The notes below the pieces were generated by a model. It was not told the origin of the DNA. It saw only the letters and a program-made list of their open reading frames with translations, and did no database searches. From DYRB01 sp963802205 (GTDB taxonomy: Bacteria; Pseudomonadota; Gammaproteobacteria; Chromatiales; Chromatiaceae), in assembly GCA_963802205.1 (NCBI GenBank), contig CAWDHW010000029.1:85807-149806 (forward strand): a stretch of DNA of 64,000 nucleotides, given 5' to 3'. This document shows, one piece after another, positions 49,139 to 58,175 of the stretch (positions are counted from its first letter, which is position 1; every line of letters starts with the position of its first letter). The translations under genes were made by a program, and so were the position numbers.

Positions 49139-50885
49139 ATGCGCCGCCATGATAAGGTCAAGGGTCCGATCCTGGTCCCATTTACACTGGTGCTCCTGCT
49201 CGCGCTGGGTGCCCTGCTCGTGACCGCCTATCGCTACGAGGCGCACGCCTTGCAGCACGACCTGACCACCAGCGTAAGGGCCGTGGAGCGCCTGTTCCGG
49301 CTGCAACTCGACAACGACGCGGCCAAGTTGCACGCCACCCTGTGCCCGATCAGCCGCGACGCCGCCCTCAAGGCCGCCTTCGTGGACGGCGACCTGGGGG
49401 CCCTGCAGGGCCAGATCGCGCCCCTGTTCGAGCGCCTGCACGGGCAGCATCGGGTTACCCATTTCTATGTGATGGATGCCGGCTTCCGGGTGGTGCTGCG
49501 TGCCCACCAGCCTGACATGTCCGGCGATGTGATCGACCGGGCGACCACGCGCCTGGCGCAGGAGAGCGGTCGCGAGACCCAAGGTCTGGAACTGGGCCCA
49601 CTGGGCACCCTGACGCTCCGCGCGGTCAAGCCCTGGTACGACGGCGATACCCTGATCGGCTATTTGGAGTTGGGCGAAGAGATCGACCACGTCGCCCAGG
49701 AGATCCACGCTGCCCTGGGGCTGGACCTGCTGGTACTGGTCGAGCGCCGGCTGCTGGACCCGCCGGATATCGGGACCGCCGGCGACGCGGATGCCCCCGT
49801 GATCGTGAGCAGCACCCTCAAGGAGGTCCCCGCCGCCGTCGCCGAGCGCCTGCACCGGCCCGCCCATGAGCGCCGGGGGGCAGAGCAGACCGTGGCCGGG
49901 GCTCGGGTCCTGTACACGGCCCTGCTGCCGCTCACCGACGCGGCGGGCCTGGAGGTCGGGGAGATCGCGGTGGTGCGCGACGTGACGGAATTGCAGACCG
50001 GCTTCCGCAATGCCCTGATCACCGCCGCCGTTCTCATCCTGGGTGTCGGCGCTCTGGTGTTCTTCCTGTTCTATCTGGTCCTCGACCGGGTGGAGCGGGA
50101 CTACCGCCGTCAGCGCGAGATGGAGACCCGTTTCGCCCGGCTCAGCACCGAGCACCAGCGCATCGTCCAGATTGAGAAACTCTCCGAGGTGGGCCGCACC
50201 ATCGGAGAGATCGCCCACCAGATCAATAACCCCCTGGTGGGTGTGATCAACATGGCACAACTCGCCGAGCGCGAGGCCGACGACCCGGTACGGGTGCGCG
50301 AGTTGCTGGGTGAGATCCGTCGGGCGGGCAAGGACTGCCATGCCTTTATCCAGCGCATGCTGGCCTTTACCAGGGTATCGCGTTCGCAGCGCAGGCCCAC
50401 CGAGGTCACGGCCTTGGTGCGTGACACCATCGCCCTGTTCCAGCAGAGCACCGACCGCCACCCGGCGGTCGCCACCGAGCTGCCGCCGCCGGTGACCCTC
50501 GACATCGACCCCGTGCTGGTGCGCCACGCCCTGTTCAATCTGCTGGCCAACGCCGGCCAGGTCAATCCGCCCGACGGGACCATCACCGTGCGGTTGCAAC
50601 CCGCCGCCGGGCCCCGACCATAGCCCCGGCTGGTCCCTGGCGGTCATCGACCAGGGCCCGGGGCTCACGGAGGCGGTGCGCGAGCGACTGTTCACGCCCT
50701 TCTTCACCACCAGGCCCAACGGGACCGGGCTCGGCCTGGCGGTGGTTCAGCACGTCGCCATCCTGCACGAAGGGGAGGCCAGCGGCGACAACCACCCCGG
50801 CGGTGGCGCGATCTTTGCGTTGTGGCTACCCGTACCTCAGGCAATCGGGGCGCGACGTGATGGTCAAGATCCTGCTGGTCGATGA
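49139..50885 (+). CDS. membrane sensor histidine kinase, broken by a frameshift
   Basis: About 581 aa when joined. ATG 49139 follows GAGGAAG. TM1 is at about 12-32 (ILVPFTLVLLLALGALLV), then a periplasmic Cache-like sensor of about 250 aa, then TM2 near 293-315. The H box is GEIAHQINNPLVGVINMA (His near 357), with the N box in HALFNLLANAGQVN. The G boxes are in another frame (VIDQGPGLTEAV, PFFTTRPNGTGLGLAVVQ). Removing one G from the GGG at about 50609-50611 joins them. It overlaps the following activator gene by 26 bp, so the two form a pair. Confidence 0.85.
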
Positions 50886-52215
50886 CGAGCACTACACCGC
50901 CACCCTGTTCGAGGGCCTGTTTCGCGGGCGCCCGGTGGCGCTTGACGTGTCCGTCGATGCCTATGGTGCCCGACAGCGCTTCCGCACCAGCGACTACAAC
51001 CTGATCCTGATGGACCAGCGGCTCCCGGATGGCAGCGGCCTGGACCTGGTGCAGGAGATGCGCCGGGAGCGGCCGCACCAGGTCGCCATCCTGATTACCG
51101 GCTACGCCGACGTGCGCGATGCGGTGCGCGCGGTGCGCGAGGGCCTGTTCGATTACCTGACCAAGCCCTTCGACGACCTCGAATCCCTCGAGGCGACCAT
51201 CGACAAGGCCCTGGAACTGGACCGCGCCTACCGGGAGATCGACAGCCTGCGCCACACCCTGGACGGGCGCGCCGAGGGTCAGGTCCTGATCGGCCGGTCG
51301 CCGGCCATGGAACGGCTGCTCCAGCAGATCCGCCAGGTCGCGCCGCTGGACACCTCCGTCCTGCTGGAGGGCGAGAGCGGCACCGGCAAAGAAGTGGTCG
51401 CGCGCATCCTGCACGCCGGTAGCGCCCGCGCCGCCGGGCCCTTCTTCGAGGTCAACTGCGGCGCCCTGTCCGAGCAACTGCTCGAGAGCACCCTGTTTGG
51501 CTATGAGAAGGGGGCCTTCACCGGGGCGGCCAAGACCACGCCTGGCTACCTGGAGCAGGCCGACGGCGGCTCCCTGTTCCTCGATGAGGTGGCCGACATG
51601 AGCCCCAAGCTCCAGACCAGCCTGTTGCGGGTGCTCCAGGAGCGCAATTTCCAGCGGCTTGGCGGCACCGCACTGCATGCCAGCGACTTCCGCCTGATCT
51701 GCGCCTGCAATCGCCGGCTGGCCGACGCCGTGCGGGAGCGCAGCTTTCGCGAAGACCTGTTCTACCGCATCAATGTGGTGGCCCTGCGCATCGCCCCGCT
51801 ACGCGAGCGGCGCGAGGACATCCTCGCCCTCACCCTGCACTTCCTGGAGCTGTTCAAGGCCCGCTTCCACAAGGACGTAGGGCCCTTCACACCGGACGCC
51901 ATCCGCCTGCTGGAGCGCTTTCCCTGGCCCGGCAACGTCCGTCAGTTACGCCACACCGTGGAACGTGTGGTGGCGCTGCACCCCGGGGGGCCCATCGGCG
52001 CGGTCCACCTGGACCACCTCGTCGCCGATGACACACCATCGACGCCCGTCCCGGAGGCCGTGCTGCCCTACGAGGAGGAGCGTGCCCGCTTCGAGCAAGG
52101 CTACCTGGTACGACTGCTCCAGGCCGCCGGCGGTAACGTCAGCGAGGCGGCGCGCATCAGCGGCATCGCCCGGCAAAATCTGTACCCCCGTCTGAAGCGC
52201 TGGGACCTGTCTTGA
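50860..52215 (+). CDS. sigma-54-dependent response regulator (NtrC family)
   Basis: A 451-residue activator. Receiver: KILLVDDEHYTATLF, phospho-Asp in LILMDQRLPDGSG, Lys in YLTKPFDDL. AAA+ domain: LEGESGTGKEVVARIL (Walker A), GYEKGAFTGAAK (the sigma-54 contact loop), GGSLFLDEVADMS, FPWPGNVRQLRHTVERV. Fis-type HTH at the C-terminus: VSEAARISGIARQNLYPRLK. The GAFTGA loop is intact, so it should activate sigma-54 polymerase. It follows its kinase directly, and precedes a palindrome and a -24/-12 promoter for the multiheme cytochrome gene. Confidence 0.95.
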   Translation: MVKILLVDDEHYTATLFEGLFRGRPVALDVSVDAYGARQRFRTSDYNLILMDQRLPDGSGLDLVQEMRRERPHQVAILITGYADVRDAVRAVREGLFDYLTKPFDDLESLEATIDKALELDRAYREIDSLRHTLDGRAEGQVLIGRSPAMERLLQQIRQVAPLDTSVLLEGESGTGKEVVARILHAGSARAAGPFFEVNCGALSEQLLESTLFGYEKGAFTGAAKTTPGYLEQADGGSLFLDEVADMSPKLQTSLLRVLQERNFQRLGGTALHASDFRLICACNRRLADAVRERSFREDLFYRINVVALRIAPLRERREDILALTLHFLELFKARFHKDVGPFTPDAIRLLERFPWPGNVRQLRHTVERVVALHPGGPIGAVHLDHLVADDTPSTPVPEAVLPYEEERARFEQGYLVRLLQAAGGNVSEAARISGIARQNLYPRLKRWDLS

Positions 52216-52246
52216 TGGCATGACACCTGTCATGCCATCAAGACAG
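52207..52246. promoter_or_regulatory. 19-bp-arm palindrome, candidate activator site
   Basis: CTGTCTTGATGGCATGACA and its exact reverse complement are separated by CC. The palindrome covers the stop codon of the NtrC-like gene (52213-52215) and ends 74 bp before the -24 element at 52321. This fits an upstream activating sequence bound by a dimeric activator. It could also form a transcript hairpin, but no T-run follows it. Confidence 0.6.
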
Positions 52247-52320
52247 TGCGCGCCCCCTCATTCCCCGTTCTCCGCGTGCCGAATTCAACGATGCCTGTGC
52301 CTTGCATCAGGCCTACAAGC

Positions 52321-52335
52321 TGGCGCGACAATTGC
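52321..52335 (+). promoter_or_regulatory. sigma-54 (-24/-12) promoter
   Basis: TGGCGCGACAATTGC has the GG (52322-52323) and GC (52334-52335) pairs with exactly 10 bp between them. It matches TGGCACG-N4-TTGC at all but one defined position. Transcription would start near 52347, leaving a leader of about 75 nt before the cytochrome ATG at 52423. Confidence 0.7.
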
Positions 52336-52422
52336 GTCAGTAAATTCGCTACGCCTTGTATGGCTATCGCGGGGGCGCAGTCAGGTCTAACTTTTAATCG
52401 GCGCCGGGAGGATCGAAGAACG

Positions 52423-54303
52423 ATGAAAACGACTTTCGCAATACTGATGGGGCTCGCCATCGCCGCGTCCCTGGCGGCGGTGCCCGCAGCCGCCGCCACC
52501 GTCAAGGGGGTGGTCGAGGATGCCGACGGGAAAAAGGTGGAAAACGCCACCGTCTGGCTGATTCCGGCCGCCGACGTGGCGTCCATGGCCAAGACGCCGG
52601 TCGAGATCAAGCGCGACTCCCCCAACGACGAGCCCTTGGAGGACAATCTGGCGGCGAACGGCAAACGCTACTTGAAGGCGAAGAGCGGCAAGGGCGGCAA
52701 GTTCACCATCGCCAAGGTGCCCAATAGCAAGTTCTTCCTGTATGTGGAGCCCGCCGACGCCCGCTACCTGCCCGGTGGCGACCAGTCGCGCAAGGCCCTG
52801 TCCACCCGGGAGCTGACGGCGACCGCGATGACGGTCAAGGTGTCAGGCAACACCCCACCGGATGCCTCCTATGTAGGCACCACCAAGTGCCTGAAATGCC
52901 ACGAGGAACAGGAGCATTTCACCAAGACCCTGCACCGGCTGGGTATTCGCGTCATCGGCGATGACAGCAAGCTCCAGGATTATTCCCGCTTCCCCGATTT
53001 CAACCGGGGCCTGGACAAGCTCATGGCCGGCACCAAGTTCTGGTTCCACGGCTACGACGAGAAGCGTGGCTTCGACAAGTACCAGATCAGCGACAAGGAG
53101 CCCGCCGATCCGAGCACGGTGAGCTTTACCGCGACCTTCTTCAAGGATGCCGACGGCAAGCTCAAATTCCGCACCGAGAACGCCCGAGACCCGAGCGACC
53201 CGCCGCGAGTCTATCCGGTCGAGCTGACCTACGGCGGCGGACTCTACAAACAGCGCTACCTCTACCGCGTCGGCCAGAACCTGTTCCCCTTCGTGCAGTT
53301 CAACACCCAGGGCGATGACAGCTTTGGCGACCGTGGCCGCAAGCCCTGGCGCGACTACCATGCGGACTGGCTGTTCAAGGAGGACACCAAAAAGCTCGCA
53401 GATCCGCCGGCGAAGAAGTCCTTCGAGCGGGAATGCGCCGCCTGTCACTACGCGGGTTTCACCCTGACCCAGACACCCGAGGGGAATTTTGTCGCCGGCT
53501 CGATCAACGATAAGAACGGCGAGCTGGACATCGACGGCGACGGCAAGCCCAACGAGATCAACATGGGCTGCGAGTCCTGCCACGGTCCCGGTTCCGTGCA
53601 TGCGAAAAGCGAGGAGTCCGTCAGCATCGTCAATCCCGGCAAGCTGGCCTCGGAGCGGGCCTCCACCATCTGCGTGCAGTGCCATAGCCGCCCCCAGGGC
53701 CACTTAGGCAACGATTCGCCGGTGGATGTCGCCAATCGGATGATGCCGCCCGGTATCAGCCGTAACGCCTTCCTCACCCAGTTCACCAGCCGGGAGGATG
53801 CGGCCGAGAAGGACTTCTGGCCGGACGGGGTACATTCCAAGGCGCATCATCAGCAGGGCAGCGACTTCATCAAGGCGTCGAAGTATCGCAACGACCGCCA
53901 CCTGGTGGCCTGCTACGACTGCCACGACCCCCATGGGGAGGCCGAGTTCGCCCATCAGCGCAAGGCGGCGCTGGAATCGACCGATGCCTGCAACAAATGT
54001 CACGAGAAAGAAACGGACATGAAGCAGCACGTCATGAAGACCACCCAATGCACCGTGGCCCCGGACCAGATCGCCTGCACGAGCTGCCACAACACCAAGA
54101 CCATGCAGACCGGCGCCGGGATGGGCAAGGGCCTGGTGGGACGCGATGGCAAGCATTACTGGATGAACGACATCACCTCGCACCTCTACGACGTGCCGCG
54201 CAAGGACAACGCGGGGGTCAAGGGTGTTGAGCCCGGCAAGGCCATGCCTATCCCCTACACCAATGCGTGCGGTGCGGCCTGCCACGACGCCAGCAAGTTG
54301 TGA
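52423..54303 (+). CDS. multiheme c-type cytochrome with N-terminal beta-sandwich domain
   Basis: A 626-residue periplasmic protein. ATG 52423 follows GGGAGGATC, and the signal peptide ends near AAVPAAAA. Residues 26-110 look like a carboxypeptidase-regulatory (Ig-like) domain (ATVKGVVEDADGKKVENATV). Seven CXXCH haem sites lie at 156, 338, 383, 417, 497, 523 and 552, and an extra CX3CH (CGAACH) at 616-621. I cannot name its enzyme family; it is not the OTR or NrfA pattern. The upstream sigma-54 promoter and activator suggest inducible synthesis. It converges with the large minus-strand redox operon. Confidence 0.9.
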   Translation: MKTTFAILMGLAIAASLAAVPAAAATVKGVVEDADGKKVENATVWLIPAADVASMAKTPVEIKRDSPNDEPLEDNLAANGKRYLKAKSGKGGKFTIAKVPNSKFFLYVEPADARYLPGGDQSRKALSTRELTATAMTVKVSGNTPPDASYVGTTKCLKCHEEQEHFTKTLHRLGIRVIGDDSKLQDYSRFPDFNRGLDKLMAGTKFWFHGYDEKRGFDKYQISDKEPADPSTVSFTATFFKDADGKLKFRTENARDPSDPPRVYPVELTYGGGLYKQRYLYRVGQNLFPFVQFNTQGDDSFGDRGRKPWRDYHADWLFKEDTKKLADPPAKKSFERECAACHYAGFTLTQTPEGNFVAGSINDKNGELDIDGDGKPNEINMGCESCHGPGSVHAKSEESVSIVNPGKLASERASTICVQCHSRPQGHLGNDSPVDVANRMMPPGISRNAFLTQFTSREDAAEKDFWPDGVHSKAHHQQGSDFIKASKYRNDRHLVACYDCHDPHGEAEFAHQRKAALESTDACNKCHEKETDMKQHVMKTTQCTVAPDQIACTSCHNTKTMQTGAGMGKGLVGRDGKHYWMNDITSHLYDVPRKDNAGVKGVEPGKAMPIPYTNACGAACHDASKL

Positions 54304-54338
54304 CTCTGGAGGGGGCCAGGTCCCTGATCGAGGGGCAT

Positions 54339-54374
54339 AAGGGGCACAGGATACCCCCGTATCCTGTGCCCCTT
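54339..54374. terminator. bidirectional hairpin between convergent genes
   Basis: Perfect 15-bp arms AAGGGGCACAGGATA and TATCCTGTGCCCCTT with a 6-nt loop, between the ends of the multiheme cytochrome gene (54303) and the methyltransferase gene (54377). T residues after the arms are few, so termination strength is uncertain, but position and stem length favour it. Confidence 0.65.
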
Positions 54375-54376
54375 AC

Positions 54377-55432
54377 TTAGCAGCAGGTGGCGATCTGGCC
54401 ATCGCCTTCCGTGGTGAAGGGCAGGCCACCGCCGCAGCCCTCGAAGAGGCCGAGGTGCCGCCCGCCGCCTCCAAAGAAGTCGAAGTGCGGGTGCAGGCGG
54501 GTCTCCTGGAGCATGCGCCAGGTGTTGCCGCACACCGCCATCACCTTGCCCGTCGAAAAGCGGTGATGCTTGTCCAGGGACCAGGCGCCGGGGTGACGTG
54601 GCAGGGTCCCGCGGTAGGCGACCGCCTGGCCATAGTCCTCGCAGTCGGGCTCCAACCCCGGGAGCTTAAACAGGCGGTAGGTGGCGGAATAGAAGCGGGC
54701 CGGGGCCACACGTTCCTCGATCTGCGGGTCCTGAATACCGATGGGTCTGTCCTCCACCAGCCGTGGATCGGTAAAGCCGGCGCTGCGGGCGAGGTGCAGA
54801 AAATCGTTCCAGTACAGGGCTCCGGCCAGGCACTCCCCGTAGAGCACGGGGTCGGCGGCCAGCTCCGAGGGCACCCGACGGTCCGCGTAGACATCGGAGA
54901 AGTACAGCTCCCCGCCAGGCCTGAGCAGGGCCTGTGCCTGGGCGAGCACGGCGGCCTTGTCCGGGGAGAGGTTAATGACGCAGTTGGAGACGATGAGGTC
55001 GAAGCCCTCCGGCTCCAGCCCCAGGGCCCCCAGGTCCTCGATGCGCCCCTCGATCAGGCGGACGTTGGAGCGGCGGTAGCCGTAACGGGCGCGGTGGTAG
55101 TCCTGGTGGCGCTTGGCCACGGCCAACTGCTCGGCGGTCATGTCCACGCCGACCACGGCGCCAGCCTCGCCCACCAACCGGGAGAGCAGATAGAGATCCC
55201 GACCGGAGCCGCAGCCCAGGTCCAGGACCCTTAAGCCCTCCAGCAGGTCGGGGGCCACCAGGCCGCAGCCGTAGTAGCGCCCGCTCACCTCCGGGTGGAT
55301 GTCCGCCAACAGGGGCTTGAGGTACGCGGGGACCGATCCTGGGGTGCAGCAGGCGTCGGTGCGCAGGTCGGCGCTGCCCTGGAGGGACTCGCCATAATAC
55401 CGTCTGACGGTGTCGTGAATGTCTTGGTTCAT
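54377..55432 (-). CDS. arsM: ArsM-type arsenite S-adenosylmethionine methyltransferase
   Basis: A 351-residue methyltransferase. The SAM motif is VLDLGCGSGRDLYLLSRLVG and the second is VVGVDMTAEQLAVAKRH. Cysteines at 28, 56, 151 and 201 repeat the spacing of the four As(III)-binding residues of algal ArsM (28 residues between the first two, 50 between the last two), in contexts DACCT, YYGCGLV, VSNCVINLS and YGECLAG. Such enzymes methylate arsenite, giving volatile or less toxic forms. The C-terminal tail is unusual: glycine-rich, with CGGG and a final Cys-Cys. It is the last gene of the redox operon, overlapping the previous one by 4 bp. Confidence 0.82.
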   Translation of the reverse strand: MNQDIHDTVRRYYGESLQGSADLRTDACCTPGSVPAYLKPLLADIHPEVSGRYYGCGLVAPDLLEGLRVLDLGCGSGRDLYLLSRLVGEAGAVVGVDMTAEQLAVAKRHQDYHRARYGYRRSNVRLIEGRIEDLGALGLEPEGFDLIVSNCVINLSPDKAAVLAQAQALLRPGGELYFSDVYADRRVPSELAADPVLYGECLAGALYWNDFLHLARSAGFTDPRLVEDRPIGIQDPQIEERVAPARFYSATYRLFKLPGLEPDCEDYGQAVAYRGTLPRHPGAWSLDKHHRFSTGKVMAVCGNTWRMLQETRLHPHFDFFGGGGRHLGLFEGCGGGLPFTTEGDGQIATCC

Positions 55433-55992
55433 GAGGATCGGGGTATCGAAGGATTTGGCCTTGCCGCAGCGTCCGACGGTTCATCGGGCGCACCCGGCCC
55501 GGACAGGCGCACGGCGTGGGATGCGGTCGGCACGCCGAGGACCTCGCCGAGCAAGGCCTTGGCGCGCTGCGCGATGAAGGCGCTGGACAACTGCCGATCC
55601 CGCCACAGGAGGGCCTGGGATGCCCCGCTGTCCTGGAACAGGAGGTCGGCCGGCGCCGGGTTGAAGGGGTGCTCGCGGGTGATGCGGGCGATCCGCCCCA
55701 GGTTCACCCCCCGGCCGTCATCCAGGAGGATCAGGTGCGGGGCCAGACCTTTGAGCGGATCGGGTCGCGGGAAGTCTACCAGACCCAGCAAGACGTAAGG
55801 TTTGCCAGTGATGCGAATCCCAAGCTGAACCTCGGTGGCCGTGATCTCCACGAGGTAGATCGTCTCCCCCACCGCGGCGCGGAGGCGTTCGACCTGCCGG
55901 GTGTATTCGGGGGAGGGCCAGAGCCGCCCGACCGAGGCCATGGGGTCGTCCTCCCGGATCACGGGGAGCGTCGGGTTGGCGATATCGTTCAC
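55429..55992 (-). CDS. hypothetical protein in the cytochrome operon
   Basis: Not recognised. A soluble protein of about 187 aa starting at GTG 55992, one base after the pentaheme cytochrome stop, and overlapping arsM by 4 bp (ATGA). An N-terminal part (QVERLRAAVGETIYLVEITA, then QLGIRITGKPYVLLGLVDFP) looks like a beta-rich domain. The middle, APHLILLDDGRGVNLGRIAR, is conserved-looking. There are no haem motifs and no signal peptide, so it is likely cytoplasmic. Translational coupling ties it to the redox operon. Confidence 0.65.
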   Translation of the reverse strand: MNDIANPTLPVIREDDPMASVGRLWPSPEYTRQVERLRAAVGETIYLVEITATEVQLGIRITGKPYVLLGLVDFPRPDPLKGLAPHLILLDDGRGVNLGRIARITREHPFNPAPADLLFQDSGASQALLWRDRQLSSAFIAQRAKALLGEVLGVPTASHAVRLSGPGAPDEPSDAAARPNPSIPRSS

Positions 55993-55993
55993 C

Positions 55994-56824
55994 TCAAGGC
56001 CCCCGGGACTTGCCTTCCGGGACGGGTTGGTCTGGGCCGGTCTCGCCCTCGTCCTGCCCGACGGCAACCCCCTCCCGCAGGGCCTGGGCCACGGCGCCGC
56101 GCAGCCGGATCAGGTCGCCGTCCAGGGCCGGTTGACCGTGCCACCACTGGTAGTCGGGGGATTGATGGCCGGCACCGAGGCGCACGTTGCGCAGGTGGCG
56201 CTCGGCCGACGCCGACAGATCGGCCACCGCCGCCGCTCCGGCCGGATGAAGGACAGCGACACCCTGCGCCTCCGCGAGCTTGAGCCGGGCGATGTCGGTG
56301 AGGCGGTCCCCGGCGGTGAGTTGCTCGCGCACATAGCGCGGGGCGTGGCAGGCGCTACAGATCCATTCCCGCACCGCGGGCCCCCGCCCCGGGTCCATGG
56401 TGTCGCCGTGGTCGGCCTCGTGCAGGTGGCAGTAGGCACAACCCGGGGCGCGGTAGTTGCCGCGGTCCAAGGGCAGGGTCCAGTCGGGGCGACCGATGCG
56501 CACCAGGACCCCGTGCTTGGAGGTGGCGTAGCTGTGGGCGACGGTGCCCTCGTGACAGCCGGTGCAGGCGGCGTCCTGCCGTGCCCTCGGCAGGGCGCCG
56601 TGCCGCTCGCCGTGGCAGGCGAGGCAATCGGCCGCGGCCGCGTGCGGCCCGGCGCGCCACTGGGCGACCAGGGCGGGGTCGCGGGCCCCGTGGCATTCGA
56701 TGCATTCACCTTGGGTGAAAGGCCCCTCGGGGGCAGTTGCCGGCCCCTCCCCGCCTTGCGCCGGGACCACCTGGGCCAGCAGGACCGCCCCCAGGAGGAG
56801 GCCGCCGAGTCTAGTTGCCGGCAC
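55994..56824 (-). CDS. pentaheme c-type cytochrome, HAO-like C-terminal part
   Basis: A 276-residue exported cytochrome. GTG 56824 with GGAGG upstream overlaps the octaheme gene by 14 bp. The signal peptide is residues 1-23 (GGLLLGAVLLAQVVPAQG). Five CXXCH sites lie at 41, 67, 87, 129 and 156. The text after haem 5 (CSACHAPRYVREQLTAGDRL) and AGHQSPDYQWWHG near 218 resemble the last haem and helical end of hydroxylamine oxidoreductase-type cytochromes, so it may be a shortened relative of its octaheme neighbour. Probable role: electron partner or second subunit. Confidence 0.85.
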   Translation of the reverse strand: MPATRLGGLLLGAVLLAQVVPAQGGEGPATAPEGPFTQGECIECHGARDPALVAQWRAGPHAAAADCLACHGERHGALPRARQDAACTGCHEGTVAHSYATSKHGVLVRIGRPDWTLPLDRGNYRAPGCAYCHLHEADHGDTMDPGRGPAVREWICSACHAPRYVREQLTAGDRLTDIARLKLAEAQGVAVLHPAGAAAVADLSASAERHLRNVRLGAGHQSPDYQWWHGQPALDGDLIRLRGAVAQALREGVAVGQDEGETGPDQPVPEGKSRGP

Positions 56825-58175
56825 TGTTGACCTCCGTGTAGGGCCCGGCGAGCCACAGATCGCCGGGATTGCTACGATGCCCGTCGCGGGCCTGCTCCGC
56901 CTCGCCCAAGGCGCGCAACGCCCCCGCCTGGAACTGGATGTTCGCCAAGGCCTTGTCCATGGCCGCATGGCCCCGGGTCACCCCCTCGGCATCATTGTGG
57001 GCGGCGGCCTTGTAGCTGCCCAGATTGTCGAAGTACCACATCTCGAAATAGTCCCGCTCCAGGGCGGAGACGTTGTAGAAGGCCGAGGCCTGGCCGTCGT
57101 AATAGCCGATGCGCGCCCTTGCCATAAGGGCATCGGCGGCGTCCATCGGATAGGACGGGCGCTCGGCGGGACCTGGATGGAGCAGGTCGTCGGCGCGCAG
57201 GCCCTTGAGCAGGTCCTCGGCCGCGTAGAGCTTGCGCCAGGCGGCCTTGCGTTCGCCGTCCAGCCCGGCGAGCCAGTCCCGCGACTGGCCCTCTTCGTGA
57301 CAATCCATGCAGACCGCGACCCAGCGCTCGCGCAGGACCCGGTTGCCGGCCGTGTGCGGGTTCACCTCCAGCAGGCCGAACTTCCACAGGCTCTTGTCCG
57401 CCACCTGGTGACGGCCGCGGTCCATGTGGCAGTAGGCGCAGCTTGGTGCCTTGTAATTGCCCTTGGCGAGCGGCTTGCTCCAGTCCCAGGCGTCGCCCTC
57501 CTCGCGCACGATGCGGCCGTGGGCCGAGGCGAAATAGGTGTCGTCGTCCGGGTGGGGTGGGCCCGAGTGGCAGGTGATGCAGGCCTCCGGGCGACGCGCC
57601 TCCGCCGGGTCGAAGCGGTGGCGGGTATGGCAGGAGTCGCACTTGGTCGCCACGGAATGGCACTGCACGCAGGCCTGCACCTCGGCCTTGGGCTTGTCGG
57701 CGAAGTGCTTGGCGTCCACCGCCCGCTCCATGGCCAGCACATGGCTGGGGAAGCCGTAGCGGGCCTCGTCCCGGAAGTCCCCGTGCTGCTTGGCGTGGCA
57801 GGCGCCGCAGACCTCCGGGGTGGGCAGGTGCAGGCGCTGGTGGTCGGCCCCGTGACAGTCCGGGCAGGCGACTGGCGCCCGGTCGGTGAGCCTGGCGTGG
57901 CGGCTGTCCCGCCAGTCGGCGACGATGCCCGGGGTGATGGCCTCGTGGCACTGGATGCACTGGCCGGCGGCGAACACCCCCTGCACGCTCTGGACCGGCT
58001 GGAAGAAGCGCCCCGGGTCCCACCAACCCTGCACCGGGTCGGGCGACCAGACCCGCGAGTAGAGGCCGGCGCCGGGGCCGGACTTGCTCCAATGGACATA
58101 GAGAAAGCCCAGGGGGATCGCGACCAGCACCAGGGCCACCGGCACCCAGACAGTGCGCACCCGCCCGCCGCTCAT
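56811..58175 (-). CDS. octaheme c-type cytochrome, hydroxylamine oxidoreductase-like
   Basis: A 454-residue membrane-anchored periplasmic cytochrome (TM at 9-28, VWVPVALVLVAIPLGFLYVH). Eight CXXCH sites at 73, 104, 123, 169, 179, 199, 246 and 289 give the number and approximate spacing of octaheme HAO-family proteins. A helical C-terminal domain containing YFEMWYFDNLGSYKAAAHND also fits. HAO relatives oxidise hydroxylamine, or run in reverse to reduce nitrite and hydroxylamine; whether the cross-linking tyrosine is present cannot be judged by eye. ATG 58175 overlaps the diheme gene by 4 bp. Confidence 0.85.
   Translation of the reverse strand: MSGGRVRTVWVPVALVLVAIPLGFLYVHWSKSGPGAGLYSRVWSPDPVQGWWDPGRFFQPVQSVQGVFAAGQCIQCHEAITPGIVADWRDSRHARLTDRAPVACPDCHGADHQRLHLPTPEVCGACHAKQHGDFRDEARYGFPSHVLAMERAVDAKHFADKPKAEVQACVQCHSVATKCDSCHTRHRFDPAEARRPEACITCHSGPPHPDDDTYFASAHGRIVREEGDAWDWSKPLAKGNYKAPSCAYCHMDRGRHQVADKSLWKFGLLEVNPHTAGNRVLRERWVAVCMDCHEEGQSRDWLAGLDGERKAAWRKLYAAEDLLKGLRADDLLHPGPAERPSYPMDAADALMARARIGYYDGQASAFYNVSALERDYFEMWYFDNLGSYKAAAHNDAEGVTRGHAAMDKALANIQFQAGALRALGEAEQARDGHRSNPGDLWLAGPYTEVNSAGN

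Noticed and set aside
49067..50719. 550-codon minus-strand frame over the sensor kinase
   Set aside because: Kinase H, N and transmembrane features on the plus strand explain the region.
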